Assembly: GCA_019636385.1 (NCBI GenBank)
Contig: JAHBXT010000001.1
Location: forward strand, 620,001-684,000
DNA length: 64,000 bases
Direction: 5' to 3'
From: Pirellulaceae bacterium
GTDB taxonomy: Bacteria > Planctomycetota > Planctomycetia > Pirellulales > Pirellulaceae
In this document: in pieces, positions 52,462 to 62,208 of the stretch
How the letters are laid out: every line of letters begins with the position of its first letter
Numbering within the stretch: the stretch's first letter is position 1
The notes under the pieces: model-generated
Seen by the model: only the letters and a program-made list of their open reading frames with translations
Database searches by the model: none
Told to the model about the DNA's origin: nothing
Position numbers and translations under genes: made by a program

Positions 52462-53334
52462 ATGCAGCCGTGTGACATTGCTTTTATTGGAACTGGAGTA
52501 ATGGGAGCCAGCATGGCTGGACACCTACTGCGAGCCGGACATCGACTGCACGTCTATAACCGAACTCGCCACAAGGCCAACACACTCGTCGAAGCTGGCG
52601 CTCGCTGGCATGATGGCTTTGCGCCAGCGGCTGGGGCGGCTGACGTCGTGATTACCATGCTAGGTTTTCCAGACGACGTACAAGCTGCTTATTTGGGGTC
52701 AAACGGAATTGTGGCGCACGCTCGCCCCGGCGCTTTGCTGATCGATATGACGACCTCTAGTCCTCGATTGGCTCAACAGATCGCTCAAGCTGCCCAGCGG
52801 CGAGATTTGATGGCTCTGGACGCACCGGTTTCGGGAGGCGATATCGGTGCGCGCGAAGCACGGTTGGTGATCATGGTGGGCGGTGTGCAGGCGGCATTCG
52901 AGCGAGCTAAGCCCCTGTTCGAATTGATGGGCCAGCACATCGCACTGCTGGGCCCTGCCGGTTCTGGCCAACACTGCAAGCTGGCCAATCAAATCGCCGG
53001 AGCAATCGGCATGTTGGCGTGGTGTGAGGCGCTGGCTTATGCTGATCGAGCTGGTTTGGATGCTGCTGCCGTCCAAGCCTGTGTCGCCGGCGGCGCAGCA
53101 GGCAGCTGGGCAATGACCAACTTGGCTCCACGGGCGTTGCAAGGTAATTTTCAACCCGGTTTTTACGTCAAACATATCTTGAAGGATATTGGCATCGCCC
53201 TGGAAAGCGCTGCCCAACTGGGACTGGAGCTGCCTGGAATGCAAGAAGCACAGCGGCAATACGAACGAGTCGTCGGCATGGGTTGGGAAAACCTTGGCAC
53301 GCAAGCACTGTACCGGTTGTACACGGAAAGCTAA
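52462..53334 (+). CDS. NAD(P)-dependent beta-hydroxyacid dehydrogenase
   Basis: 290 residues from the ATG at 52462, which has AGGAGGA nine bases upstream; the frame to 52402 is not needed. Motifs of the 3-hydroxyisobutyrate/tartronate-semialdehyde reductase family: Rossmann IAFIGTGVMGASMAGHLLRAG, substrate loop LDAPVSGGDIGAREARL, and catalytic Lys in GSGQHCKLANQIAGAIGML. The C-terminal helical part has GFYVKHILKDIGIALESA. Candidate substrates are 3-hydroxyisobutyrate, tartronate semialdehyde or succinic semialdehyde; sequence alone does not decide. It is divergent from the methyltransferase at 51513. Confidence 0.93.
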   Translation: MQPCDIAFIGTGVMGASMAGHLLRAGHRLHVYNRTRHKANTLVEAGARWHDGFAPAAGAADVVITMLGFPDDVQAAYLGSNGIVAHARPGALLIDMTTSSPRLAQQIAQAAQRRDLMALDAPVSGGDIGAREARLVIMVGGVQAAFERAKPLFELMGQHIALLGPAGSGQHCKLANQIAGAIGMLAWCEALAYADRAGLDAAAVQACVAGGAAGSWAMTNLAPRALQGNFQPGFYVKHILKDIGIALESAAQLGLELPGMQEAQRQYERVVGMGWENLGTQALYRLYTES

Positions 53335-53569
53335 ACTCGGTTGAACCTCCAAGTTGTAGGCTCGGACAAGCAAGCTGGTTAAAACTGTGTGGTAGAACTT
53401 AAAGAACGAACAGCAGCAAAGACCTCTTAACGGCAATGAGGTGGTTTGCGATGTCCCCCTCCCACGGCACAAACAGAGCTTGGCATCAATCGACTGTGCA
53501 GCTTTGTGACTTTCCGGCACTCTACCAGTGCTCAATTCACGCTGGCTGAAACTTGTCCAGACAATTGGA

Positions 53570-55012
53570 CTACAGCTCTTTGATCATGATATTGCGGAAC
53601 TGCACGAGCGACGGCGAACTGGTCCATTGTCCGTCCTGCTGGCTTCCGTGGTGCTGCAGAGCGATGCGCCCGCGAGGCGGCATGTCGGGAATGAACGCTT
53701 TGTCGATGACTGTCGTGTCGTTTAAGATTACACTGACTGACCTGCCTAACACTGTGATTTCAAAGCGATTCCATTGGCCAATCGGATGATCAGCTTTGAC
53801 CTTGGGTGTTACCGCAGCTCGAACTTCCGGTGGCATCTTTGGATCGCGGCGCACGCCGTACATTTCACCCGATCCGATAGGCCAACACCAAATATTGACT
53901 TGATACGTGCCTTGGCCACGCAAAAAAATCCCAGAATCGGCATCGGCCAGACTCAGTAGCACCGGTTGTCCTTGCGCGTCGACCGCTTCGCTGCCGTCGG
54001 ACAGAATCTGTGGAACCTGGGAATTGACAAACGGGGCTTCCTTGATGCGCCAATCGACGATTAGTTGAAAGTCATTGTATTCGCGTGCTGACCACAACGA
54101 CTTGTCGCCTGGGGCTTCGCTGAGCGCATCGTAGTCGATCACTTCGTCGACTACGCGCCAATGTCCCCCATCACCCTCTGGCACAATCCAGTTATCCAGG
54201 TTTATTCCGGTAAACAGCGGCAACCAACCGTCGGCAGCTCGTGCGGTGTCTGCATCGGACACTCCGGTCGACGGCAATTCCTGAATACGAATGTCGCGGA
54301 AATGGCATTCGGAACCTTCCGACTCCAAGCAGATGTAGCCTTTGCGTGGCCAACACGCGATGCCTTCCGTTACCTGCTGGCCATTGACTGACAGCGTCAC
54401 GCATCCATGATTGGCAACGACACGATAGTGATTCCATTCCGGCGAACTCTTGCTGAACTCGTGGCTGGGAAAACTGCGAGTGCCGCTCTTGGCTACTCGT
54501 CCCCTGGGCGTCATCTTGGCACCATGAATGGGAAACAGGTCGCCATGTGTTGTGTACCACTGATTCTTGCCGGGAATATTGAACGCGTTGTCCAGAATCT
54601 GCACTTCGATTCCACGACTAAACGGAATGCCTGGAGCCGGAAGGCCATCTCCCCACAAAAACAGTCCTGCGTTTCCGCCGGGCTGCATATGTCTCCACTG
54701 GAGTTCGACGATAAAGTTCTCGTACATTTTCTCAGTGCGCATCACGCCTGTCGGCTTACCGGTCGAGACGATCATGCCGTCGCGTGCCGAGAATGTATCC
54801 GGCGCGACGTTGACTGGCACCCAGCCGTGTAGATCGTGACCATTGAACAAGAGCGTCCAGGCCGATGTATCAGGATCTTGTTGAGCGGCTAACTGCTTGC
54901 CAGTCGATGTCAGGTGCGCGATGAGCAACCCTAGCCCTACCCCACGCAGAATTGGCCAATATCGCATGGTTAAATCCAAACGCATAAAAAATTCCATCAC
55001 TAGAACCCACAT
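53570..55012 (-). CDS. Secreted protein with two DUF1080 domains
   Basis: 480 residues; the first ATG is at 55012 and later ones (54997, 54985, 54967) would still keep the signal peptide (LRGVGLGLLIAHLTSTGKQ). It carries two tandem DUF1080 (3-keto-disaccharide hydrolase type, concanavalin-like) domains: LFNGHDLHGWVPVN ... GNAGLFLWGD ... RDIRIQELP, and LFTGINLDNWIVPEGDGG ... DSGIFLRGQGTYQVNIWC ... FRNIMIKEL. It is the last gene of a three-gene minus-strand operon, nine bases after the DUF1501 stop. A role in degrading oxidised disaccharides or glycans is likely from family knowledge. Confidence 0.92.
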   Translation of the reverse strand: MWVLVMEFFMRLDLTMRYWPILRGVGLGLLIAHLTSTGKQLAAQQDPDTSAWTLLFNGHDLHGWVPVNVAPDTFSARDGMIVSTGKPTGVMRTEKMYENFIVELQWRHMQPGGNAGLFLWGDGLPAPGIPFSRGIEVQILDNAFNIPGKNQWYTTHGDLFPIHGAKMTPRGRVAKSGTRSFPSHEFSKSSPEWNHYRVVANHGCVTLSVNGQQVTEGIACWPRKGYICLESEGSECHFRDIRIQELPSTGVSDADTARAADGWLPLFTGINLDNWIVPEGDGGHWRVVDEVIDYDALSEAPGDKSLWSAREYNDFQLIVDWRIKEAPFVNSQVPQILSDGSEAVDAQGQPVLLSLADADSGIFLRGQGTYQVNIWCWPIGSGEMYGVRRDPKMPPEVRAAVTPKVKADHPIGQWNRFEITVLGRSVSVILNDTTVIDKAFIPDMPPRGRIALQHHGSQQDGQWTSSPSLVQFRNIMIKEL

Positions 55013-55021
55013 TGTAAGTAA

Positions 55022-56524
55022 CTAACTCATGATCTGCTTGATAACCCGGCCATGTACGTCGGTTAATCGCATATCGCGGCCACCAAAGCGGAACGTCAGT
55101 CGCTCGTGGTCCAGTCCTAGTAAATGCAAGATTGTGGCATGGATATCGTGAATGTCCAAGCGATTTTCGATGGCGCTCATGCCCAGTTCGTCGGTCTCGC
55201 CAAATGTCATACCGCCACGTATACCGCCGCCGGCTAGCCAAATTGTATAGCCGCTGACATGGTGATCTCGTCCGTCGGTTCCTGAACTGTGCGGCGTACG
55301 CCCCATCTCGCCAGCCCATACCACCAGCGTATCATCCAACAGCCCACGTCGCTTGAGATCGACTAATAGCGCAGCTACCGGTTGATCGGTGATGCGTGCA
55401 TTCTCGGCATGCCGCAGCTTTAAGTCGCCGTGCTGATCCCAGGGAGAATTGTTGCCGTGCGTATTGGGGCAGGTCACCTCAATAAACCGCACTCCCGACT
55501 CTGCCATCCTACGAGCTCGCAAGCATTGCAGAGCATATAGCTGATCGTGAGGATCGGAACGATCGACGCCATACAACGCTAATGTCTCGGCAGTTTCATC
55601 AGCGACATCGCAGACTTGTGGTACACGGGTCTGCATCAGCGCCGCCGTTTCATAGATGCTGATGGCCGCTTCGATCTCCTTGGCTGCTTGTCTGGCTGCA
55701 AATCGACGATCTTGGTGTTGCAAGAACTCTAGCTTAGCTTGCTGAATATCTGACCTGTCGCTGGATTGGATGTTGTCCACCGGCACTCCGCGCGCCCGAA
55801 CCAAAGCCGCTTGATGCGTGGCCGGCAAGAACGAGCTGGCGAAATTCTGAAAGCCACCGTTGGGAATCCAGTCGTTATTGAGTAGCACATAACTGGGCAA
55901 CTCATCACACACGCGGCCTAATCCGTACGACACCCACGATCCTATGCTCGGTGCTGCCGCCACCGAACGACCGGTGTGTAGCAAGAGCGACTGGGCACCA
56001 TGCAACGGTGATTGGCCAACCAGCGACCGAACGACGCACAAATCATCGGCCACTCTGGCTGCGTATGGAAACAGTTCGCTGACCCACAGTCCAGACTGAC
56101 CATACCTGTCGAACTGCCAAGGACTGCCCAGCCACTTCCGTCCAGCGCTGACTGCTTGCGAGAGCGGATCGGAACGCCACTGAGCGGGTTGCCCGCTCAA
56201 CCGAGTCAACTCCGGTTTGGGATCAAACGAGTCCACTTGCGACACGCCGCCATCCATAAACAGAAAGATGACTCGCTTGGCGCGAGGCGCATGATGCAAG
56301 GTACTGTCCATGGAATGCCTGCTGCCCATGGGCTGCTGTTGGGGATTTAGGACCGTGCTCTCTCGCGAGATTGCTTGCTGTGTGCTACACGACAGTCCCA
56401 ACCAGGCCAACCAGCCAAACCCCAGAGAGGATTGCTGCAAGAACTCGCGGCGAGAAGCACACGGGGCAGCGTGTCCCGGACACTGTGGCCATGTCATTCT
56501 GCCCCGCCCCAGCCATCGCTGCAT
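55022..56524 (-). CDS. DUF1501 family protein, Tat-exported
   Basis: 500 residues from the ATG at 56524, which has AAAGG nine bases upstream; the frame to 56593 only adds a leader. The Tat signal is SRREFLQQSSLGFGWLAWLG. Typical blocks: AKRVIFLFMDGGVSQVDSFDPKP, VWVSELFPYAARVADDLCVV-like core with VRSLVGQSPLHGAQSLLLHTG, then MAESGVRFIEVTCPN, LDDTLVVWAGEMGRTPHSSG and GRDHHVSGYTIWLAGGGIRGG. It shows the sulfatase/phosphatase-like fold, but the formylglycine motif is absent. It follows the PSCyt1 gene by about 100 bases and precedes the double DUF1080 gene. Confidence 0.93.
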   Translation of the reverse strand: MQRWLGRGRMTWPQCPGHAAPCASRREFLQQSSLGFGWLAWLGLSCSTQQAISRESTVLNPQQQPMGSRHSMDSTLHHAPRAKRVIFLFMDGGVSQVDSFDPKPELTRLSGQPAQWRSDPLSQAVSAGRKWLGSPWQFDRYGQSGLWVSELFPYAARVADDLCVVRSLVGQSPLHGAQSLLLHTGRSVAAAPSIGSWVSYGLGRVCDELPSYVLLNNDWIPNGGFQNFASSFLPATHQAALVRARGVPVDNIQSSDRSDIQQAKLEFLQHQDRRFAARQAAKEIEAAISIYETAALMQTRVPQVCDVADETAETLALYGVDRSDPHDQLYALQCLRARRMAESGVRFIEVTCPNTHGNNSPWDQHGDLKLRHAENARITDQPVAALLVDLKRRGLLDDTLVVWAGEMGRTPHSSGTDGRDHHVSGYTIWLAGGGIRGGMTFGETDELGMSAIENRLDIHDIHATILHLLGLDHERLTFRFGGRDMRLTDVHGRVIKQIMS

Positions 56525-56626
56525 TTGCCAATACCTTTCTATCAACGTTCTTTGCTCAAGGGCCAACCCCAATCCCGCTGCTGCGCGGGGCAATCAGTAT
56601 CCGTTTGCGTCTGACTATCAACAGCT

Positions 56627-59600
56627 CTACCGCAAATATACAAACTCCTTAAGATTAAAAATAGCGTGTGCGGCGTCCTGCCAGGCGTCGGATTGAAGAA
56701 GGATATCAGATGACGTTGCTCGCAAGTCGGCGCTACGGCGGACCAATTGCACCACCGCCCCGACTTCATCTGGACTGACCGATCGCCACAGAGCCGTCTG
56801 CAGCATGTTTGCAGCACGTTGCACTGCCGAAGTTGCCTTGTCGTTCATTAAGTGCTGGCTCCAACAGCGCGCCATTTCCAAGACAAACGGATCATTCAGT
56901 AGCGCCAGCGCTTGATCGGGGACGTTTGAAACGTCGCGGCGCCCAACGGTGAACTTGGGTATGGGCTGGTTGAAAAGCGCTAAGAAGCGCGGTGGTTCCA
57001 TGAGCGTCATTTCCAGATAGATACTGCGTCGCCCCAGACCGTCGACTGGCCCCTGAAACAAACGCTTCATCTTATCTTCTGCAGTCCGGAAGGGATGAAC
57101 GGGAGCACCGTACTGCATCGGATCCAAACGTCCTGAAACTGCCAGCAGAGAATCGCGAATGGCCTCTGCTTCCAGTCGCCGCATGGGATAATGATGCCAC
57201 CAGCGGTTCTCAGGATCGACGACCAGCGATCTCGAAACGGGCACGCTGCTTTGTCGCCAAACCGCTGACGTGACCAGCAACCGAATCAACCGCTTGGTCG
57301 ACCAGCCGTTAGCGATGAATTCCTGGGCCAAGTAATCTAAGAGTTCGGGATGGCTGGGCAATTCGCCAAGGTGTCCGAAATCGTCCGGTGTTCGCACCAA
57401 CCCGGTTCCAAACAGATAGTGCCACACGCGATTGACGTAAACTCGTGCCAACAAGGGATTCGCATCGTCGGTGATGAGCTCTGCCCAGGCCAGTCTGCCA
57501 CTGGCTGATGAATCTGGCGACTGAGGTTCCGGAAGAAACCGTAGGCGACCGCGCGGCACTACGTCGCTCAGCGCGGTGTAGTCGCCCCGAACCGCCAACC
57601 GATCGTCGCTGCCTTCTGGCCAGTCTGCTGCCGAACCAACCGTTTTATCGGGTTCGATGCGCCGCTCGATCGTTCGATATGCGTTTACCAAGCGCTCGAC
57701 TTCAGAACCGGATGGAATGTCATTGGGCAGCAATTTTGAATGCAGGGCATCGTTGAGCAGTTCTACATCTGCCGAACTGCATTGCCGCTGCTGCCAACGC
57801 TCGATGGCCGCGCGCAACAAGCTCGCCAGTCGCACCGACCAATCGGCTTCTTGCGAGAATTCTTGGAACAGAGGCACAAATCTCGCTAGCTCGTCCTCCG
57901 GAGGATGTCCGGCGGGATGTTCGTAGACTCGCGAGACACCAAACCAGCTACGCTCATCATGGATCTCCTCTTCAATTAATCCACCATAACCTACTCGTGG
58001 TGGAAAATAGTTATTGAGCGACTTGGTAGCCAACTCTAGATACACGCGGCGCGGCACATTGTCGATAGAGCCCTCCAAGGTATCAAAGTTGCCAGCGGTC
58101 AAAGTCTTCCATTGAGCAATGGGCAATTGAGGAAACTGTAATCGTTCGGAATTCAATGCCCGGTCAATGATGAATGACAGCGAAGAGAACTTTCCGGCTA
58201 TCATTTCCAGTGACAGCGTGAAGGGCTTAGTTGTATCCAGTTGTGGGCTCTGCAGGCTGCCGGCCAGTCGCTGTGACCAGACGTGCGAAAACCGGCCGGC
58301 CGGCAGTACGTGCAACAGCGCCTGATCCCCCTGATCCGCCACAACCAGTTCGCCGTCGGCGACCAAGCCATGCCGCATGCCCCAGCCCTCCCATCGCCAA
58401 CCCGCCACGTCACCTGCGCGCGAAAAATCTGCCACCAGCTTGAGCCGACCTTGATTGGCGACGATTCGCCTTTGTCGCTCTTGAAAAAATTGCTCAATCG
58501 TGATGGCTGACGCAGTTGATCGCTGCCAAAACTCGGCAATTGAAGCGGGCAGAGTCTCCGATGTCGAACTACACTTGGCGGCTTGCAACTGACCGCGAAA
58601 CGCTTCTAACTGCTCGGGCGCGGTTGCCTCAAGCCACCGCCCAGCCAGTTCGGCTCGGAGTTGTTCTTTGATGTCTCGCAATTGTTCAATCGTAGCGAGA
58701 TTGTCGTCACTGGTATTGATCGGTCGGGCGCTGTAACGAGTGCTCATGAGCATGCCTGCCAGCGAGTAATAGTCGCGTTGTTCGACGGCATCCAGCTTGT
58801 GATCATGGCACTGGGCGCAGGCCAATGTTGTCCCCAGAAATGCCTTACCCAGCGTATCGATCATATTGGCGACGGCCTCTTGGGTGACGCCTTCCGCCGC
58901 CGCGTTGTCGCCGTGTCGCCGCTCGCCCAACCGCAACATCATTGGCCCGATCAGCGCCTGATTCACTCCCGACAGCGTGTCGACGCGCGGGGCGATCAAG
59001 TCACCAGCGATTTGTTCAATCACTAGATCGCGATAGGGCAGATCATCATTGAAGGCGCGAATCAAATAGTCTCGAAAGCGCCATGCGTTCTTAGCTGGCA
59101 CATCCCACTCGTAGCCATGCGTATCTGCGTAGTGCACTACATCCATCCAATGTCGCGCCCAGCGCTCGCCGAAGTGAGGACTATCGAGCAGTCGGTCCAC
59201 CAGTCGCTGATATGCTTGCGGAGAATCGTCCGAAAAAAACTGCTGGACCAAGGCAGCATCTGGAGGTAAGCCAGTTAGCGCAAAACTCAACCGTCGCACC
59301 AGTGCGTACCGGTCTGCCTCGCCAACGGGTTGTAAACTCTGCTCTCTCAGCTTGTCTAGAATGAAGCTATCTACTGGGGTGCGCGGCCAATTCAAAGTAT
59401 TTGCGTGGCGTTCCGTATCGCTGGTGTCTGTTACCTTGGGGACCTGTGTCGAAACCAGTGGCTGCAAGCTCCACCACTGCACGCGCTGACGGAATACGTC
59501 TTCCCAAGTCGCTAGACGTCCTTGGTCAGTTATCTCGCCATGTCGTGGGTCATGCGCGCCCTGTTGAATCCACGTCGTCAGATCAGCGATAATTGCATCG

Positions 59601-60085
59601 GGCAATTGGCTCTGATCGGGCGGCATCGGCGACACGTTGCCTTCGTGTCGCACGGCTTGTATCAGCAAGCTCTGCTCGGGTTTACCTGGAACAATCACCG
59701 CCTGCCCCGATTCGCCACCCTGCTGCCAACCGCTCTTCAAATCCAGGCGCAAGCCGCCTTTAACTTTTGAAGCCTGATCGCTGTGGCAACTGTAGCAATG
59801 TTCAATCAACGCCGGGCGAATCTTGCGCTCGAAGAACTCCACTTCGTCAGCCAGCAAGCTAGAGCAGCAGACACCGTCGTGCCAGCCCACGGCCATCGTC
59901 AAACAAATCAGCGATACACAGCGACTAGCCAACCGACACCTCAAGCTGCATTGCGAAGACCGGTTCGTCCAGGCGAAGTAGTCTTTCCAGATCCCGTAGC
60001 ATGTCTTTCCCCGGTAGCACCAGCAGGCGCACCTGCTGACATATTGCAATACCGCTGCAAGAAAATCTACCTCTATTGCTGGCAT
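56627..60085 (-). CDS. PSCyt1-DUF1549-DUF1553 protein
   Basis: Up to 1152 residues. The first ATG is at 60085, but the Cys-rich first 45 residues look non-coding; a TTG at 59944 gives a normal signal peptide (LASRCVSLICLTMAVGW) and may be the real start. It has a cytochrome-c-like heme site CYSCH (97-101) in the planctomycete PSCyt1 domain, DUF1549 (PVDSFILDKL, ERWARHWMDVVHYADTHGYE, ACAQCHDHKLD) and DUF1553 (NPLLARVYVNRVWHYLFGTG, HPELLDYLAQEFIANGWSTK). An internal beta domain of about 200 residues (roughly 560-760, near FSRAGDVAGWRWEGWGMRHG) may be a carbohydrate-binding module. It is the first gene of the operon with DUF1501 and DUF1080. Redox-linked handling of carbohydrates is likely but unproven. 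Confidence 0.92.
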   Translation of the reverse strand: MPAIEVDFLAAVLQYVSRCACWCYRGKTCYGIWKDYFAWTNRSSQCSLRCRLASRCVSLICLTMAVGWHDGVCCSSLLADEVEFFERKIRPALIEHCYSCHSDQASKVKGGLRLDLKSGWQQGGESGQAVIVPGKPEQSLLIQAVRHEGNVSPMPPDQSQLPDAIIADLTTWIQQGAHDPRHGEITDQGRLATWEDVFRQRVQWWSLQPLVSTQVPKVTDTSDTERHANTLNWPRTPVDSFILDKLREQSLQPVGEADRYALVRRLSFALTGLPPDAALVQQFFSDDSPQAYQRLVDRLLDSPHFGERWARHWMDVVHYADTHGYEWDVPAKNAWRFRDYLIRAFNDDLPYRDLVIEQIAGDLIAPRVDTLSGVNQALIGPMMLRLGERRHGDNAAAEGVTQEAVANMIDTLGKAFLGTTLACAQCHDHKLDAVEQRDYYSLAGMLMSTRYSARPINTSDDNLATIEQLRDIKEQLRAELAGRWLEATAPEQLEAFRGQLQAAKCSSTSETLPASIAEFWQRSTASAITIEQFFQERQRRIVANQGRLKLVADFSRAGDVAGWRWEGWGMRHGLVADGELVVADQGDQALLHVLPAGRFSHVWSQRLAGSLQSPQLDTTKPFTLSLEMIAGKFSSLSFIIDRALNSERLQFPQLPIAQWKTLTAGNFDTLEGSIDNVPRRVYLELATKSLNNYFPPRVGYGGLIEEEIHDERSWFGVSRVYEHPAGHPPEDELARFVPLFQEFSQEADWSVRLASLLRAAIERWQQRQCSSADVELLNDALHSKLLPNDIPSGSEVERLVNAYRTIERRIEPDKTVGSAADWPEGSDDRLAVRGDYTALSDVVPRGRLRFLPEPQSPDSSASGRLAWAELITDDANPLLARVYVNRVWHYLFGTGLVRTPDDFGHLGELPSHPELLDYLAQEFIANGWSTKRLIRLLVTSAVWRQSSVPVSRSLVVDPENRWWHHYPMRRLEAEAIRDSLLAVSGRLDPMQYGAPVHPFRTAEDKMKRLFQGPVDGLGRRSIYLEMTLMEPPRFLALFNQPIPKFTVGRRDVSNVPDQALALLNDPFVLEMARCWSQHLMNDKATSAVQRAANMLQTALWRSVSPDEVGAVVQLVRRSADLRATSSDILLQSDAWQDAAHAIFNLKEFVYLR

Positions 60086-60263
60086 TCGTGAAGAGCTTTA
60101 GCGAATTCTGGGTGGACTGCGAATTTGCTTTGGAGGCGCAGATTTGGGCGGGTAGGGCTGTGCGGCAAGCCTTGGCAGGCGGTGGTGGACAGAGTGCATT
60201 TTGCCAGCTCCTTCGGACGATATCTAGGTTTACACTCGGCTTTTCCACTCGATAGGGACCGCA

Positions 60264-61094
60264 ATGCAATCGGCAACGGAATACACAGGCAGCTTTCCAA
60301 CCATTCCAGTTTCCGCAACTGCTGCTGCCCAATCCGATGCTGAACTCAAGATCGCAGCACTAACCGCCACGGTTCAAGCGCTCAACGAGCAGCTGGATCA
60401 CGCTCGGCGGATGGCCACTTTGGGCGAATTGACTGGGACGACGACCCACGAATTCAACAATCTGCTAATGACGATCTTGAACTACGCCAAGCTCGGTCTG
60501 CGCCACCAAGACCAAGCCTCGCGTGACAAAGCGTTGCAACGCATCCACGATGCAGCCACCAAAGCCAGCCGCCTGACCGGCAGCATTCTGGCACTGGCCC
60601 GCAATCGCAGCGGCGCGTTGGAGCCAACCTGCCTCAAGCAAGTTATCGAAGATACCGTGCTGCTCTTGGAGCGCGAGTTCCGTCGATACCGTGTGCAATT
60701 GGAGCTTCAGCTTGAAGAGGTTCCGGACATCATGGGCCAGGGCAATGAAATACAGCGAGTCCTGATCAATGTCCTGACCAACGCTCGACAAGCCACAACT
60801 GAGGGGGGCTGGGTACGGGTGACTCTGAAACAACCGACCAGTAGTGGCGAAGTTTGGCTGACCGTGCGCGATAGCGGCTCTGGCATCCCTGCCGAAGTGT
60901 TGCCAAAAATCTTTGATCCATTCTTCAGCACCAAAGCCGGGCCGGATGCGTCAGGCAAAGGCGGTAGCGGATTGGGTCTGGCCGCCTGCAAGCAAATTGT
61001 AGAAGCGCACGGCGGCAAAATTCGCGTCGAGACCAAGGTCGGCACTGGCACCGCGTTTATCATTCGCTTGCCCATTCCACAATTAGCCGGCTAG
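60264..61094 (+). CDS. Orphan sensor-type histidine kinase without sensor domain
   Basis: 276 residues. A short coiled coil (25-50) leads to the H-box TTHEFNNLLMTILNYAKLGL (His62), followed by a GHKL ATPase: N-box VLINVLTNARQATTEGG, G1 DSGSGIPAEV, F-box IFDPFFSTK and G2 GGSGLGLAACKQIVEAHGG. No membrane span, PAS or GAF domain is present, so the input must come from another protein. No response regulator lies nearby. AGGGA is close to the ATG. Its last four bases overlap the convergent methyltransferase gene. Confidence 0.92.
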   Translation: MQSATEYTGSFPTIPVSATAAAQSDAELKIAALTATVQALNEQLDHARRMATLGELTGTTTHEFNNLLMTILNYAKLGLRHQDQASRDKALQRIHDAATKASRLTGSILALARNRSGALEPTCLKQVIEDTVLLLEREFRRYRVQLELQLEEVPDIMGQGNEIQRVLINVLTNARQATTEGGWVRVTLKQPTSSGEVWLTVRDSGSGIPAEVLPKIFDPFFSTKAGPDASGKGGSGLGLAACKQIVEAHGGKIRVETKVGTGTAFIIRLPIPQLAG

Positions 61095-61993
61095 CGATCG
61101 ACTTTCGGGCCAGTCTGGGGTGGTTGCCAATCGGGATCGCGCTGGAAGAACATCATGTGCTGCCAAGGCAGTTTGTCGTACTGTTCGACCAATCGGAATC
61201 CATTGGCGGTGAACTCGCGCATGATTTGCCGCTTGGTCATCTTGTGCAGCGGCAAGATCGGAACTTGCGGGTCTTCGGCGCGAAACTCCAGCAGCGCGAT
61301 ACGTCCGGTCGGCTTGAGACTCTGGCGAATCGCAGTCAGCATTTGCTGCGGATGCGAAAATTCGTGATAAACGTCCACCATCAGCAACAAGTCGATGGCA
61401 TCTGCAGGTAATTGCGGATCGACTACACCACCTAAGATTGTCTCGATGTTCTGGACCTGCTCCTGCTCGGCACGCAAGTGAAGCAAGTGCAGCATTTCCT
61501 GCTGAATGTCTACCGCCAGCACACGTCCACCTGGCAGGATGCGTTTGGCCATTTCCAACGAGTAAAACCCGTTACCACAGCCCATATCGCACACCACCAT
61601 GCCGGCTCTCAATTGCAGTTGTTCGAGAGCCTGCTGCGGGTCTTCCTCTTGCTGACGCTCAGACCGAATTAGCCAGCCCGCATGGGCGTAACCCATTGTC
61701 GGCGCAATTTTTCGACCCATGTACGATGACTTGGCTTTCAGCAGCGACTTGGCATCTAACGCATCGCCGGTTTCGCTGAAGTCGTCTTCGGACTGCTCGC
61801 GGGCAGCATCCAATTCCCCTATATCGGGCTGGGCGGTAGTCGCTTGCCTGCCTATGGCATCCTTAGCCTGCGATGCCTGCTGCGAGTAAGCGGGGGAGAG
61901 ACTGGCTGAGATCGAACTGGCTAGCATTAGAATTGCAGCCAGCAGCCATTTGCCGAGCCGCTGGTTTCTAAAGTCTGGTTGTCCGCACATCAT
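61091..61993 (-). CDS. Exported SAM-dependent methyltransferase-like protein
   Basis: 300 residues. A signal peptide is clear (LGKWLLAAILMLASSISAS, then SPAYSQQ), followed by about 50 polar residues. The core is a class I methyltransferase: GMVVCDMGCGNGFYSLEMAKR (motif I), VLAVDIQQEMLHLL, DAIDLLLMVDVYHEFSHPQQ, and LKPTGRIALLEFRAEDP. A cofactor site is present, so it looks active, yet export places it where SAM is not normally found. It could be membrane-anchored or could have another ligand. No neighbour explains the role. Confidence 0.88.
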   Translation of the reverse strand: MMCGQPDFRNQRLGKWLLAAILMLASSISASLSPAYSQQASQAKDAIGRQATTAQPDIGELDAAREQSEDDFSETGDALDAKSLLKAKSSYMGRKIAPTMGYAHAGWLIRSERQQEEDPQQALEQLQLRAGMVVCDMGCGNGFYSLEMAKRILPGGRVLAVDIQQEMLHLLHLRAEQEQVQNIETILGGVVDPQLPADAIDLLLMVDVYHEFSHPQQMLTAIRQSLKPTGRIALLEFRAEDPQVPILPLHKMTKRQIMREFTANGFRLVEQYDKLPWQHMMFFQRDPDWQPPQTGPKVDR

Positions 61994-62161
61994 CTCGTCG
62001 GTCCACTGGTTCGAGCCAAAGTCAAATCATACCTTGCGTCCAGTATACCAGAATTGCATTGCTACAGGCTCGGAAAGAATTGCCGGTGGCGACAACGCGA
62101 GAGGAAAAGCCATAGTCCGCCCTCACCTTGGTAGTCCCGATATTTGAGCTAATTTATTTAG

Positions 62162-62189
62162 TTGCCATATCGGAAGCTTCCGATATATT
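62162..62189 (+). promoter_or_regulatory. Promoter with ArsR-type operator
   Basis: A perfect 20-base palindrome, ATATCGGAAG-CTTCCGATAT at 62167-62186, lies inside a candidate promoter: TTGCCA (62162-62167) and TATATT (62184-62189) with a 16-base spacer. A repressor bound here would block polymerase. It sits 20 bases before the start of the ArsR gene, so auto-repression is likely. Confidence 0.7.
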
Positions 62190-62208
62190 TGCACATTGGG
62201 AGCAGTCG

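Noticed and set aside
52699..53535. Long minus-strand frame of 278 codons
   Set aside because: It lies almost wholly opposite the well-supported dehydrogenase gene and its translation shows no conserved motif.
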